From: Tranzscheliella williamsii
Taxonomy: Eukaryota; Basidiomycota; Ustilaginomycetes; Ustilaginales; Ustilaginaceae
Direction of reading: 5' to 3'
DNA: 64,000 bases
NCBI GenBank assembly: GCA_023212725.1
Contig: JALBYF010000033.1
Span: 1-64,000 of the forward strand
Shown here one piece after another: positions 9,600-21,000 of this stretch. Made by a program: the position numbers and the translations under genes. The notes beneath the pieces were generated by a model. The model ran no database searches. It saw only the letters and a program-made list of their open reading frames with translations, and had not been told where the DNA came from. Position 1 is the first letter of the stretch. Each line of letters starts with the position of its first letter.

Positions 9600-11492
9600 A
9601 TGGACCTGCGGGAGCGGCTACGAGAGCTGGTTGGGCTGGTGCCGCACCGAGCGACGCCACTGTACACGCGGGTTGGGCAGGTGACGCCGGAGGAGGTGCA
9701 GGCGATCAGCACGCGTCGGCAGCGGCGGGTGGTGCCACAGTGGAGTCTGGGCGCGGGCGTGGTGATCTTGCTGGTGGTCGGTGTGTTGTGGGTAGGAATG
9801 CGGCGGAGCGGGGAGGCGACGGGTGTGCGGCTGGTGCGCGAGGAGGGGCGGCTGCGGCTGGAGCCAGGTGAGTGGCAAAGCGTACGTGGCACGTCGAGCG
9901 ATGCTGACATCGGGCTGTAGTCGCCGGCGCCGAGGTGCGCATGCTGGTGTGGCATTCGGACGCCAACGGCGAGCAGGTCGCCCTGCCCGTCTACGTCGAC
10001 CAGCGCCCCGCCACCCGCCCCGACGCACACATCGAACAGGCCGTCATCCACCTCCATGGCCAAGGTAGGCAGCACGGACCCCCCCCCCCCCCTGCGCCAC
10101 CCCGCCTGCTGACACTGGCCCCTTCCTCCAGGCCGCGAGGCAGAGCTTGCCTATGCCGAGATCAGCGCAGCGCGCACCCGTGCCAACGCTTCCCCAACCA
10201 CCACCCTCCTCCTGGCACCCCTCTTCGTGAGTACAACCACCCACCCCCGCGCGCATCGCACCGCACCGTCGGCTGACCCCACACAAACCCCCCGCCACCC
10301 GGCCGCGCCTCCGCGTCGCTCGCCAGTTGAACGGGCTGGATAAGAGCAAGTTCGGCTGGAACGGCCGCGGATCCACCGGCGACCTGTTGGTCTGGAAGGG
10401 CAATGCGGTATGTTGTGCCGGCGTGGACATGCGCCGCCTGCTGCGAGCTGACATGCGCTGATCGCCGCTGTGCAGTGGGGCGACGGATCGCAGAACCAGT
10501 ACCCCGGCTACGACACTTCGGTCTCGTCGTTCGAGGCGCTCGACAAGCTGATCGCGCACTTGGACGACGCTGCCGCCTACCCCGCGCTGCGCCGCATCGT
10601 GCTGTGTACGTGTCCGTCTCCGCTGCCCTCGTCTCGGCGCGCATGGCTAACCCGCGCCATCCACCGCATCGCGCCACACAGCCGGACACAGCCTCGGCGC
10701 GCAGTTGGTCCAGAGGTACGCTGTCCTCGGCGCCGCCGCGGCGTCCGCCAACGTCTCCTTCGTTGTCATGAACCCGGCTACCTACCTCTACTTCACCGCC
10801 GACCGCCAAGGTCCGCCCGCTGAGGTAAGCCCCCCCCTGTCCATCCCCAGCAGTGCCCCTCCGCTAACCCATCCCTTTGCCCCCGCGCAGGCGATGAACG
10901 AGTACAAGTGTCAGTCTCCACCGCCCGACCTTCCCCTACCCACCCGCGTGTCTGACGTGTCCTTCGTATCACGCCCCCGCCTCCCACAGACGGCTTCGAC
11001 CGGCTCCACCAGCACATACCGCAGTACGCGGGCATCCTGGGCCGCACCAAGCACTTCTTCATGACCCGGCTGCTGACCCAACGCACCGTCCACTACCTCG
11101 ACGGCCAGGACGACCACGGACAGGGAGACCAACGCCCAGCAGCCATGGCCCAAGGTAAGCCACACCCGCGCTCCACACACCACGCCCCCACGCCTACTCT
11201 GACCACTACTGGCTTCGCTGTTGGCTTTGGTGTCAATGTAGGAGCGACGCGTGCCGAGCGTGCGCGCAACTACCATGCACATCTGCGCGCAATGGAGGCG
11301 GCGCTCGGTGCCACCACCACCAAGTGGACCGTCGACTGGGTGCCCCACACAGGACACGACGGCGGCGCAATGTAAGTGTGCAGCACGAGCCGGCCCCGCG
11401 CGCTTTGAATCGGCGCTGATCCAGCTTGGAGCCCACTGCGACTACACAGGACCGCGTCCGCCGAGGCCATCCAATACCTCTTCCAGCCCTAG
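9600..11492 (+). CDS. Membrane-anchored alpha/beta hydrolase, ten exons
   Basis: Ten exons, each placed by frame fit: 9600-9867, 9921-10064, 10132-10226, 10327-10407, 10476-10605, 10682-10824, 10891-10909, 10990-11154, 11242-11371, 11450-11492; 405 aa. One TM segment (WSLGAGVVILLVVGVLW, about 48-64) anchors the protein. The hydrolase domain shows HLHGQGRE (oxyanion strand), then ALRRIVLSGHSLGAQ with the nucleophile Ser243 in GHSLG, and HTGHDGGAM with the probable catalytic His387. The order and the WGDG..QNQYPGY, SFEALDKLI and LVQRYAVLG blocks match a widespread fungal and bacterial alpha/beta hydrolase family of unknown substrate. Exon 7 is a 19-nt microexon (AMNEYK plus one base). Intron 2 contains a run of 14 C. 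Exon 1 uses G-ending codons, later exons C-ending. The family is sure; the substrate is unknown. Confidence 0.85.
10079..10092 (+). repeat. Poly-C run in intron 2
   Basis: Fourteen consecutive C between the intron 2 donor (10065) and acceptor (10131) of the hydrolase gene. It may form part of, or replace, the polypyrimidine tract, and its length may be a sequencing uncertainty. Confidence 0.85.
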
Positions 11493-11594
11493 CCACGTCC
11501 TTTCCAGGCCAAGCGACATCCTTTCCAGCCAAGCGAAGAGTACTGATGGCTGGCCGCGGCAGCGTGTTGTAGTACAGTTGGATGACTAGCTCTG

Positions 11595-12949
11595 CTATGT
11601 GAACGTGACGATGATTCCCAAAGTGAACGGCAGTCTGGCGTCTGTGACGGTGATCTCGTCTCCTTCCGCGCAGAGCTCCGATATCGGCTTGTCGAGATTG
11701 GGCCTCGTTGACTGTTCGAGCTGCGGTGGCGCCTGGTAGTACAGAGGCTTGCCCGCCAACGAGAGCGAGGGCTTCTTGATCTGCAGGTCGGCGATCTCTT
11801 GCAGCTGCTCAATCAGCTCGCCCAGCGTTCTCGTCGGCGTAATGGGCAACTCTCGGCTCTCGCCCCCGCAGACGGGACAGTCGGGGCGCTTCTCGTGCTC
11901 GAATGTATAAGTATAGACGCTGTCGTTGCCGGTGAACATCATGTAGTTGTTGAGATACGGCGCCGCGGTGGTAGCAAACTTGAAGGCTTCCAGCACACAT
12001 GCAGCAGCTATAATGGCGTTGGTGCTGGCAATAGCCGGTATGATGTTTTTGACCACTCCCTGCGTCAAGTTCCAGGTGACTCCAGAGATGTCGAAGCCGG
12101 CGGCACGGCACGAGGCCTGCTCAAAGAGCCACTGGATGTGATCCGGGTTATCATTATCCAGTTTCTTGTCTGCGCAAGCGTGAGCAAGGGGTCAGCGATG
12201 CAAAGACGGATCAAGTGGGGCCAATCGGCTGATGGATGCTCACCTCCAAATACACGCGGCCACTCGAGCACACTGGCCCATTCAATGCAGTGCTCAGGTA
12301 GCCTGGGAGTATTGGCTATCGTGCAGATCGGATAGGTGGTCTGCTTGTTGAGCATGTCCAGACTACACTCGTAGCAGGATGTGATGGTAGGAAGAATGAC
12401 CCTCGCCTGGCCCTTGAAACCCTCTGTTCCGCCATCAACAAGCGGTTTCAGCGACTCGGGGTTGTCGCTGTCGACCAGATTGACGAGCGTGGCATTGATC
12501 CATCGGCGTGCTTCTACCGAATCGAGGCCACAGATGACAATGTTGAATTGCATGTAGTAGTCATCGTCCTTGTCTTGGATCTTGCCGTGATAGGGTGTTA
12601 TTGTGACGCCGGGCACCCTACGCTGTACAAACTCGGCTGCGACGAGCGCCTTGGGTCGGCCGACATCCTTCTCCCGGAAAAGAAACTGACGATTGAGATT
12701 GGAGACATCGATGGTGTCCATGTCAATGATATGGATGTCTTTGAATCCGCTGAGAGCTAGGTTGGACAGGATCTCGCAACCGAGGCCACCAGCGCCGATG
12801 ACGAGGATCTTGCACTGCTCCCTCAGGAACGCTTTGACAGGCGCGCCAGGCTGGAACGCTTCGTCCGTCCACGGCCCCGGCTTGTCCAGAAGCTTGTCGA
12901 CATGGTCATGACGATGAGGCCAGTCCTGCATCGTCGACGAAGCAGCCAT
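11595..12949 (-). CDS. UBA3: NEDD8-activating enzyme E1 catalytic subunit Uba3
   Basis: Adenylates NEDD8/Rub1 and forms the E1 thioester, as a heterodimer with Ula1/APP-BP1, for cullin neddylation. Exons 12949-12244 and 12169-11595 around a 74-nt intron (GTGAGC...GCAG) give 426 aa. The adenylation fold shows [14 protein letters not shown] (ATP binding), [39 protein letters not shown] and ARRWIN, all near-identical to the family. The catalytic Cys is in [21 protein letters not shown]. Zn-binding CxxC pairs are YECSLD and CPVCGG. The C-terminal ubiquitin-fold domain ends the protein. ATG 12949 ([10 protein letters not shown]) is chosen; the frame continues upstream without ATG. The gene converges on the hydrolase gene with 102 bp between stop codons. 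It supplies the SCF system that an F-box protein, such as the one at 7874, would use, but that link is only inference. Confidence 0.95.
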
Positions 12950-13104
12950 CGACCCGCGAACACGCTTGGCGATGTAGCTGGTGGTGAAGCGAGCAGCACG
13001 AGAGCAAGCCTCAGTGGGACACTCAAGAAGCAAGGTGGAGGAGAAATATCTCCGGTCCACCTATAACTGGACTGTGCGTGAGTGGAAGCGCGAACAGGAC
13101 TAAG

Positions 13105-13120
13105 AAAAAAGAGAAAAAAA
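13105..13120 (-). terminator. Pol III T-tract terminator of 5S gene
   Basis: On the minus strand the 5S sequence is followed within 3 nt by seven T, then CTC, then six T: a strong RNA polymerase III terminator with a backup. Confidence 0.85.
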
Positions 13121-13122
13121 GG

Positions 13123-13240
13123 AACTGCAGCACCTAGGATTCCCGCGTGGTCCCCCACCGCAGTACTGACTAGGCGATACCTTGCTTAACTTCGCAGATC
13201 GGACGGGATGCGGTGCTTTCAAGGTTCTATGGCCGCAGAT
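13123..13240 (-). rRNA. 5S ribosomal RNA
   Basis: A 118-nt minus-strand sequence matches basidiomycete 5S rRNA from memory: GCGGCCATAG near the 5' end, GAAAGCACCGCATCCCGTCC, GATCTGCGAAGTTAAGC (the internal A-box region), then GGTGGGGGACCACGCGGGAA and GGTGCTGCAGTT at the 3' end. The two ends pair (ATCTGCGGC with GCTGCAGTT, one mismatch and one G-U). Immediately after it lies a T-tract terminator. A TATATA hexamer sits 14-19 bp upstream at 13254-13259, closer than a normal TATA element. The gene stands alone among protein genes, consistent with dispersed 5S genes in many fungi. Its 3' end lies about 173 bp upstream of the UBA3 start codon and both are read in the same direction. Ends are accurate to a few bases. 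Confidence 0.93.
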
Positions 13241-15415
13241 AATATGTCTTCCCTATATACTCATATTGTCATGCAGTATTCTTCCTGATGTATGTATCAT
13301 GTAGAGCCCACTTGCCCCTTGCAAGCGTCTCTTCACCCGCTACAGACAACGCAGTAGCCCAGAAAAAGGAGAGTCACACCTTGGCAGAACTCCTGCTGCA
13401 GGTTTGTATGACAATGAGAGCGACATCCTCCTCGTCGAACAGGGATTACTGTGTGCAGGGCGGTGAACGTACGCAACGTATCATTGTGATTGCCGGTAAG
13501 GCCGCGACGGAACGCAGATGTTAAGCTCAGCAGCGCAGATCAGAGCCCACTGTGCATACGAATTGTGATTCTGTGTGTTTATCACGCTCTTCGAACGCCC
13601 TTCACAGTCATAATGAGTCGCCGCGCGCTTTCTCGTGGAGTCAGGCGATCAGGCATCCAGCCTTTGATCGGGCGAGCTTGTTGAGTCTGGCTGGTCCACG
13701 TTGGAGATCTCTACATTCCGGCGTAGCCGTGTGTGATCCATTGCCATCAGGAATGCGGCGTCTTATTGGCAGACCTACCGGATCGTCGATCGCCTCCACG
13801 CTCGCCGCCACAAACTTTGATGTCTGGCTCGCGGTGTGGTCGTCTTTTTGAACTGTGGGAGGAGTGTTCCGCCTGCTCATATGATTCTTACTGGACTAAA
13901 GCGTATAGCTTGCTATGCCTCGCCCTGCAAGCAGATGCAAAGGAACATCTGTGGGCTCGGAAACGGAAAGCGGTGTGCTTTGCAGCAGAAATCGATGGCT
14001 TGGTCGGCTGAGTACGCTGGACGCTCTGTGTTGAGTGTGACTTACCTGCTCCCGATGGAGTTAAGGCCAGCGCGTGTTGATCGGCAGCACCTGTCAACTG
14101 CAAAAGAACTCGAGCGGTTCGACGAGCCAGCGGCTGAGTCGTGCCAAGCCCGCATCGAAAGGAATTCCTAGAAAACCACGGGAACGCTGTCCGCTGTTCC
14201 ATTCACATTATATTCACAGTCACATGCAACATTATTCTTATGATAATTGTGCTATCCGAGCTGACATGCTAACAATTTTGAACTACGCGTGACGGACTTC
14301 CGAGGAAATCATGCAACCTTCCTCAAAGCAGCCAAGAAAACATTTCGCCAGTAAGGCCGGCAGGAACATGCAAGCTAACGGTCACAGCGTCCACATTATT
14401 ATCGACAGCAGTGATTAGGAAATCTACACTTCGAATGGAATCATTTCATTCAGACGGACGCTGAATGCGGTTGGTCGACTGTCACGCCTGCAAGCATGAC
14501 TATGGTTACGCTGAGCCGTGCAATTTGATCTGCGGGACGAGCAGAGCAGCAGGTTGTTTCTTGTCATCATGTTTGTCTTTGCTTTGGTCTTTGGTGGATG
14601 GAGAGACATGCTTAGGTGATTGAGGTTGAGTCCAACAGGCGCAAACGGAAAGCGAGCGAGCGCCGCAAACTTGGCTTCAAGCGAATCTGGTCTCGAATGC
14701 ATCGAGTCGCGTCAATACAAGTAATAACATGCTGAGCAGTGCCGAACGCCCCCTCCCCATCCGTCCTTAGCCGCCCCCTGTCTGTGTTCTGTCTGTCTGC
14801 GTGGGCGGTCCCAATGCATGCTTACTTGCCCAACCCAGACGTCTTGCCCTGATTCGTGGATGTGCCCTTGGTCTGCGCACTTCCGATGGGGAGCAGTCCC
14901 CTCCCGTCTGTCTGCTAAGCGATGCTGGTGCCTTTGGGACCTGGGGTCCCTCTACATCTGACACTCCTGTCTGGGGCACTTCTCGCATGCCGGTGGCAGC
15001 GTCCCAGTCCCTTTCCCTCGTCTAGCCCAGCCTCGAGCGCTGTCTTCGTTTTCCGACAACAAGCCCACTTCCCAGCTGCAAGCATCCTTCCCCGTCTCTC
15101 CTCACCCCCAGCCCCCTTTCCTTTCCGGCTGACCTTGTCCTTCAGATCCCTCATTACCCGCCTACCACGTCCCTCCCGTTCGCCATCGACCTCCTCCCCT
15201 CCGCCCCTTGCTACCTCTCTCTTCCTCTCTCTCTTCCTCACCCCTGTCCTCCGCTGGTCACTACCATCCACCGCCTCCCGTGCCTTCTACACTCCAAGAC
15301 GCTCATCCAGCTCGCATCGAACAGTGTCCGACGTTGCCTTCTCCACACGACTAAGCCTCGACCCCCGATAGGCAAGGACAATAATAGAGAGACACAACCG
15401 AGTTATTTCTACATA
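13241..15415. other. Intergenic 2.2 kb upstream of the GH5 glucanase
   Basis: No gene recognised on either strand. From about 14740 to 15400 the plus strand is strongly pyrimidine-rich (CTCTCTTCCTC-type), as expected for a long leader/promoter of the downstream gene. CACAGTCACA at about 14215-14224 belongs to the recurrent spacer motif. Confidence 0.55.
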
Positions 15416-17260
15416 ATGTCCCGGCCCACTTCGCAAGCGCCAGGTCCGGACTACTATAGTCCTGATCCCATGTCTCCAACCTTCTCACCTCCCGGTGAAC
15501 ACACCGAATTTCAGACATTGAGGCCCGGAACCCCTGGCAGTTTCGGACGTTATTCCGTCAATAGCAGCACCTTTGAAAAATACGATCGAGATGTGCTCAT
15601 CACTCCATCGCCATCCCACCAGGGTTTAATGAGCACAGAAGATGGTGCGCCAGGTGAGCGATCTAGTACCTACTATTTTAACAAGGAAGGCGGCGCTGCC
15701 ACCCCTGCCTACCAGCAGCAACAAGGGCGGCGAGGATCAGGATACAATCCCGCCCTTGTTGCCGCCGCTGGCGGCAGTGGCGCTTTGGCGTCCAAAACGC
15801 CTGGCTTTATCCGACGTAGACCTATTCTATTCTCCCTCATCGTCCTGGCTATTCTCGCCATCATCGGTGTCGCTGCGGGCGTCGGCATCAGCCAATCCAC
15901 CAAATCCAACGACAAGAATCTGGCTGCCAACGGCACCAACGCCGGTGACTCGGCTTCCGACAGTAGCAAAGGCTCCAATGGCAGCAACGGCACCACCACC
16001 AGCAACAATTCCTCTTCCGCCGTCATTACGCCTTTCCCCCGATGGAGCTGGACCGACACCAATACCAAGGCTTTCGGCGTCAGCCTCGGTTCCTGGCTCG
16101 TCCTGGAGCGATGGCAACTGGAAGACTGGATGGTCCAGAACGGCGGTGACGACGCATGGGACGAGTTCACGCTCACAAAAAATCTCGGTACCAGAGCCGC
16201 ATCTGTACTGCAAGACCATCAAAACACATGGGTGACTGAGGCCGACATGGATCTCCTTCAAAGTGCTGGGGTAAACCTGATTCGAATTCCCATCGGCTTC
16301 TGGGCCTTTATCCCGCTCGTTGCCGGAGAATACTATGTCACCGAGGGTTATCAAGATCAGCTGAACAAGATGCTAGAATGGTGCTACGCCCGTAACATGT
16401 ATGTCATGCTCGATCTTCACGGCATGCCCGGCTCACAGAATGGAGATCAATCGTCCGGTCGCAACACCACCGACCCCCAGTGGTTCAGCCAGACGAATCA
16501 GGATCGCTCCGATGCCTTTTTGCAGGCGGTTCTCGAGTGGGCAACCAAGAGCAAGTACAGCTCCATTATCAACTCGATCGGTGTTGTCAATGAGCCTCAC
16601 GTGATCAACGACCAGTGGGCCTTGGACAACAATCGGTTCACCGTCACACAAGACTACTACAGCCGCAGCTATGAGACTTGTCAAAAGTACAACATGCCCA
16701 TGGCTTTCCACCATGGCTTTTATCCCGGTTCGAACACTGACAAGATGAATGCCTGGCGAAGCTTTGTGAACGGAAAGGATCCCAACTTCCTTCTATACGA
16801 GGATCATCCTTATCCGGGATGGTTCGTCGTTCCCCTCCCCGATGCAACTACGATCCAAGCTTCAGTCTGCGATTCCGGCTCCGCTGCTAGTTCATATCCG
16901 ATCCCGGTCATTACCGGCGAATTCTCCGCCATTCAAAACACGAACGATTCCTCTTATGCCACCCAGTTCCTGGAGATGCAGCTTGCGACGTACGGCTGGT
17001 CTGCTGGATCCATCTTCTGGAATTTCAAAGCGCAGAACTCCTCAAAGCCAGTTTTGGCTCTGAGCAGCGAGCTTATGCAGCTCTACTCTTTCGTGGACCT
17101 GGTCAACGCCGGTATCATGCCCACGCCGGGTAAGGGTAATGACGTGCGCTCTTTCTACGAGAGCTTCAACAACCCCTGCGGAGCCGTCCAGACTCCCCAG
17201 TGGGCCAACTCTACCGCTTCGAACTCGAGAAGAGCGATCGGCTTCGCCAAGGATCATTGA
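15416..17260 (+). CDS. Membrane-anchored exo-1,3-beta-glucanase, GH5
   Basis: Hydrolyses beta-1,3-glucan in the cell wall. A single exon encodes 614 aa. It is a type II membrane protein: a cytosolic Ser/Pro/Gly-rich N-terminus of about 130 residues with a basic stop (FIRRRP), then one TM helix (about 136-158, LFSLIVLAILAIIGVAAGVG), then a Ser/Asn/Gly linker with N-glycosylation sites. The catalytic domain follows: GVSLGSWLVLERW, VNLIRIPIGFWAF, VMLDLHGMPGSQNG, the acid/base Glu in GVVNEPH (about residue 390) and the nucleophile Glu in PVITGEFS (about 500). This is the GH5 Exg family fold and order. The architecture matches plasma-membrane exoglucanases of basidiomycetes and yeast rather than the secreted Exg1 form. 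A pyrimidine-rich leader lies upstream. Confidence 0.94.
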   Translation: MSRPTSQAPGPDYYSPDPMSPTFSPPGEHTEFQTLRPGTPGSFGRYSVNSSTFEKYDRDVLITPSPSHQGLMSTEDGAPGERSSTYYFNKEGGAATPAYQQQQGRRGSGYNPALVAAAGGSGALASKTPGFIRRRPILFSLIVLAILAIIGVAAGVGISQSTKSNDKNLAANGTNAGDSASDSSKGSNGSNGTTTSNNSSSAVITPFPRWSWTDTNTKAFGVSLGSWLVLERWQLEDWMVQNGGDDAWDEFTLTKNLGTRAASVLQDHQNTWVTEADMDLLQSAGVNLIRIPIGFWAFIPLVAGEYYVTEGYQDQLNKMLEWCYARNMYVMLDLHGMPGSQNGDQSSGRNTTDPQWFSQTNQDRSDAFLQAVLEWATKSKYSSIINSIGVVNEPHVINDQWALDNNRFTVTQDYYSRSYETCQKYNMPMAFHHGFYPGSNTDKMNAWRSFVNGKDPNFLLYEDHPYPGWFVVPLPDATTIQASVCDSGSAASSYPIPVITGEFSAIQNTNDSSYATQFLEMQLATYGWSAGSIFWNFKAQNSSKPVLALSSELMQLYSFVDLVNAGIMPTPGKGNDVRSFYESFNNPCGAVQTPQWANSTASNSRRAIGFAKDH

Positions 17261-18032
17261 TTCGCTTTGATGTACACATACTGTCCCGGCGTTCTTACTG
17301 GGAAGAGGACCCTACCTTTCCTGCATTTGTCTCTGGAAAAAGCTTCCGCCGCTCTCGGTCTCCTGTTTTTAGGGGTGTTTCGGATCTTACCTCGGATTTG
17401 TCCGCAACAGCGCACAGCATTGCATCCCGCTCCTTTATCTCTTCGTCTTCATTTATCGGGCCTCATTCTGTCGCATTGTACTGGAAGGACACTCTTTATA
17501 AGCCTCTTCTTACTACTGCACGAGTGTGAACAGGTTTGGGCGTGTGTGTTCCGCATTCTGCCCTCGCTGCGCGGCGGCGAAATCGGGACCACAGTACGAC
17601 AGCTTTATGATGATTTCCTCCGCGCCACTTTGCGGATAACCGCGACGTGCCAGGTCGGGTACTGTGGGTTGCGAGCCCGCGATGATCGTCGCCATATCTG
17701 CGTCGGCACGACCGGACCAGCACGGCTTGTCACTCCTCCAGCACACATTGCAGGGGCAGCTGCCACGAGCTGAGTGGGTGCGCGAGCTGCTTGCTTCTTA
17801 TCGCACATGCGCGAGCCGACGACCTGCCAATTTGCGCCGCGGGCCACGCAATCCGGGTATACCTCCCTGACGGCATCGCCTCCAGCTGGTACCGGACTCC
17901 TGCACCTAACGTCACAATTCGTGGCGACACTCGACACGCCATCTTCCCTGAATCCTATACAGATTTGAGAAAGTAAGATAGTCTACATTGCTGTAAAAGA
18001 GGGAACATCTCGAGCCAGCGTGCGCATTCGCC
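17261..18032. other. Intergenic, convergent 3' flanks
   Basis: Between the glucanase stop and the Stt4 stop. I see only unremarkable sequence; short open frames are not convincing. Confidence 0.5.
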
Positions 18033-21000
18033 TTATCGGGCGAAGGGAATGTCATTGGTGACCTCCTGCAATTTATCGTACAGGACGCCCCGCCTGTTTC
18101 CATAGGCGTCCTTGACGAGCCATTGGGCATGCTGAGCTGCCTCACGTTCGGTAAGTTCGGGCTTGAATCGATCACGCAGTCGATCGATCGTCGGCATGCC
18201 CTTGAAACTTGGCAGCTCCGTCCCCAACATCAGTTTGCAGGTGTCTACGATCTCAGTGCAGAACGGCCTTGCCGCCAAGAATGCCTTGACCACGAGCTCT
18301 TCAAACATGCGGAATCCCTGCGAGTTTGGGCCGCCCATAACATCGATCATTTCGTGCGAGAGCTTGAACGAGTATGGCTCGAACCTCATGCCGCCAGGCC
18401 CAATATCGAACAGGAAGCCGAAGTCGACGTGCACGATGTGGCCGTCCCCATCGATCATGATGTTACCGTTATGACGATCTCTGATCTGGAGGATATGGCA
18501 TACCACCGAGTATGCAGCCATCGACTGGATGAAATTTAGCCTTGCCTTCTGGAAAGCAATCGAGTCTGTATTGCCATACCGGCCGATGAAGAAGGTCAGC
18601 AGATGATTGATCTTGGCTCGGCCCATCTCGTCTCGAGATGTAGCATTGGGTACAACGTCGATGACACCGCATCCAGGTCCAGTGGCAGTGACCCGGTAAG
18701 GATTCAAGTAGAGATCAATACCAACGGTCGTAAAGACGTTTTTGAACATCGCAATGATTTGCAACGCCAACGCATCTTGTCTACAATCGTCTCCCACCTT
18801 GAAAATTGCACTTTGCCAGACATCGACGCCCGTCTTCTTTGATGGTGTATCCTCATCACCTTCGTCGCCAGGTTTGATCACCTCTCGATGCACTTTGAAT
18901 GTTGCCATGAAAGGAGCTTTGGCATGGGACTGGAGAGGACGCCCAGACTTTCGGTCTAGATCGACCACAACGCCGTCAGCATTTGAGGGCAAGTAGACTC
19001 CAGGATCAACCTTGATCTTAGCCATCTCTTCGTCGATCTTTGCCTTTTTCTCCGGCTTGGATTTCTTGATGTACGGCTTCAGCTTCCCAGAGATAGAAGT
19101 GACTTCGTCAAAGAAGCCGAATTCTCGCTCGTAGAAATCTTGTGCTTCGCCCGACAACGCATGGACGATGCTGTCCATCATCCTATCCAACGTCGGTTTC
19201 ATCCCATCTGGAACCTCGGCATCGTCATCTTTATAACTGTTAGCCTTCATGTTCCAGATGATCTGGTGACAGAAGTGCTGAGAAATTTTAGAAGTCTCGA
19301 AGATAAACTGCTCAACGTAACCATAGGCATCCGTTCGCAGTGCTTGGACGACCTGCGGAACGTAGAAGAACGTCAAGTCTACAGGGTGCTGTTCAAGAGA
19401 ACGCATGGCGTATTGAAGAATCATCGGGTGATTGTCGTACTCCGGTTGGAAAAGATCGATCGCCTCAATAGGCGAAACCGCAGCCCAATAAGCTAGCCAT
19501 CTGAGATCTGCACCTTCCTTTTTGGCCATTTTTAGATTATCCTCAAGCAGGTGCTTGAGCGCACCGGGCACATCGATGACCTTCGAGGGCTGCATGCGGA
19601 CGAAATGACCTAGCGCATCTCGCACACTCTTCGATTGGAATCGAACTCCAAGCTGCACTGCAATGGGTGGACTGATACGCCAGGCTGATTGAACCATCTG
19701 CGTCCACGTGGATTCCGTCATTGACTTCGTCACCGATCCAGCGAAGTCAGTACCACGACTTCCTGTGTTTAAAGGGTTTGACCAGACAGACAAGCGGGAG
19801 ATTTCGTTCTCAACCAGCAGCTGTAACAGCTTCTTCTTGGCACCAAAACTCTTGACAGCTTCGGATATCGTCAAGCCCCCAGGCAGGCGAATTGAAGACG
19901 GCACCGATGGGAAACTTGTAACGTGCTGAACCGCTCTAGTCGAATCCTGTCGTAGGAGATCGAGAGTTTCCTGCAAGACACGCAAATCCGCCCCAAGTTG
20001 CAATCGATCTCCACCAAATGACCACTGTGGAGAAGTAGTGAACCAAGCGAAGCCGATCTTATACAAGGCCTCTCGAAGCATATGCTCGACGAGGCCTTCT
20101 AGCTGGCTTGTTTGGACGAGTCGCAAACCGAAGTTGATAAGGGAGAAGCGCGTCTCGCGGGCCAACGGATGGGTGCTCATAAGGTATGCTGAGGTGCCAG
20201 ATTGCTGGATAAGTCGGACCAGCGAGAGCACCATCGTTGGGTCTCGGTAACGGAAGGCTTGATATCGGCTGGACATGAGATTGATTAGTGTGAGGTGGGG
20301 AACGAATAGCCGTGCGGCTTGCTCCTGTTCTGCTGTTACCTCCTCGCGATCAAAAGCGCCCATCTCGGTCTTGCGCAGGAAGGGGTGCTTGCTGGTTAGG
20401 GAGACAGAGAAAATACCTTTGCGCAAACTGGCCGATGCAACCCAGCCAGAGGCGAGCTCATCCATAATCTTGGTCTCGACCTCGGGTCGGGCCCCAATAA
20501 TCCAAGTCCAGACCTGGCTAGCGGTGGAAATGGCTTCTGGCGTGAACACCAGGAAGGGGATCGATACGATGAAATGCAAAAGCTCGTAATCAGGCTCGGG
20601 AAGTGCGACAACAAGGGCTGCAGAGCGATATAGTAGTCTGCGTAGCTCTGCGAAAGGCAGGGGTTGTCGCTTTTCGCCGACATCGTGAGAAATGCTCGCC
20701 AGTTGTTGTCGACACTCAGAAACACTTGAAGGCGACATAGCTGTCGTGGGATCCTTGGAGAGCTCGAGAAGCCCTTTTGTAAGAGCAAGATGAATGCCGG
20801 TCATTTCACCAAGATAGGTGCATTGGGCTGCCAGCTCTCCGACGAATGAGCTGCTGGCATCCGATTTGCATCCACCGAGCTGCGGAAGGAGCCGTTCTTT
20901 CCGTGAAGAGATGGGCATGCTCCGAACGTAATCAAGTGCTACGCTCTTACCAAGCTCGCTCCGTCCTGGCAGCACCGAGTCGTCAAAGGTGCCAAGGTAC

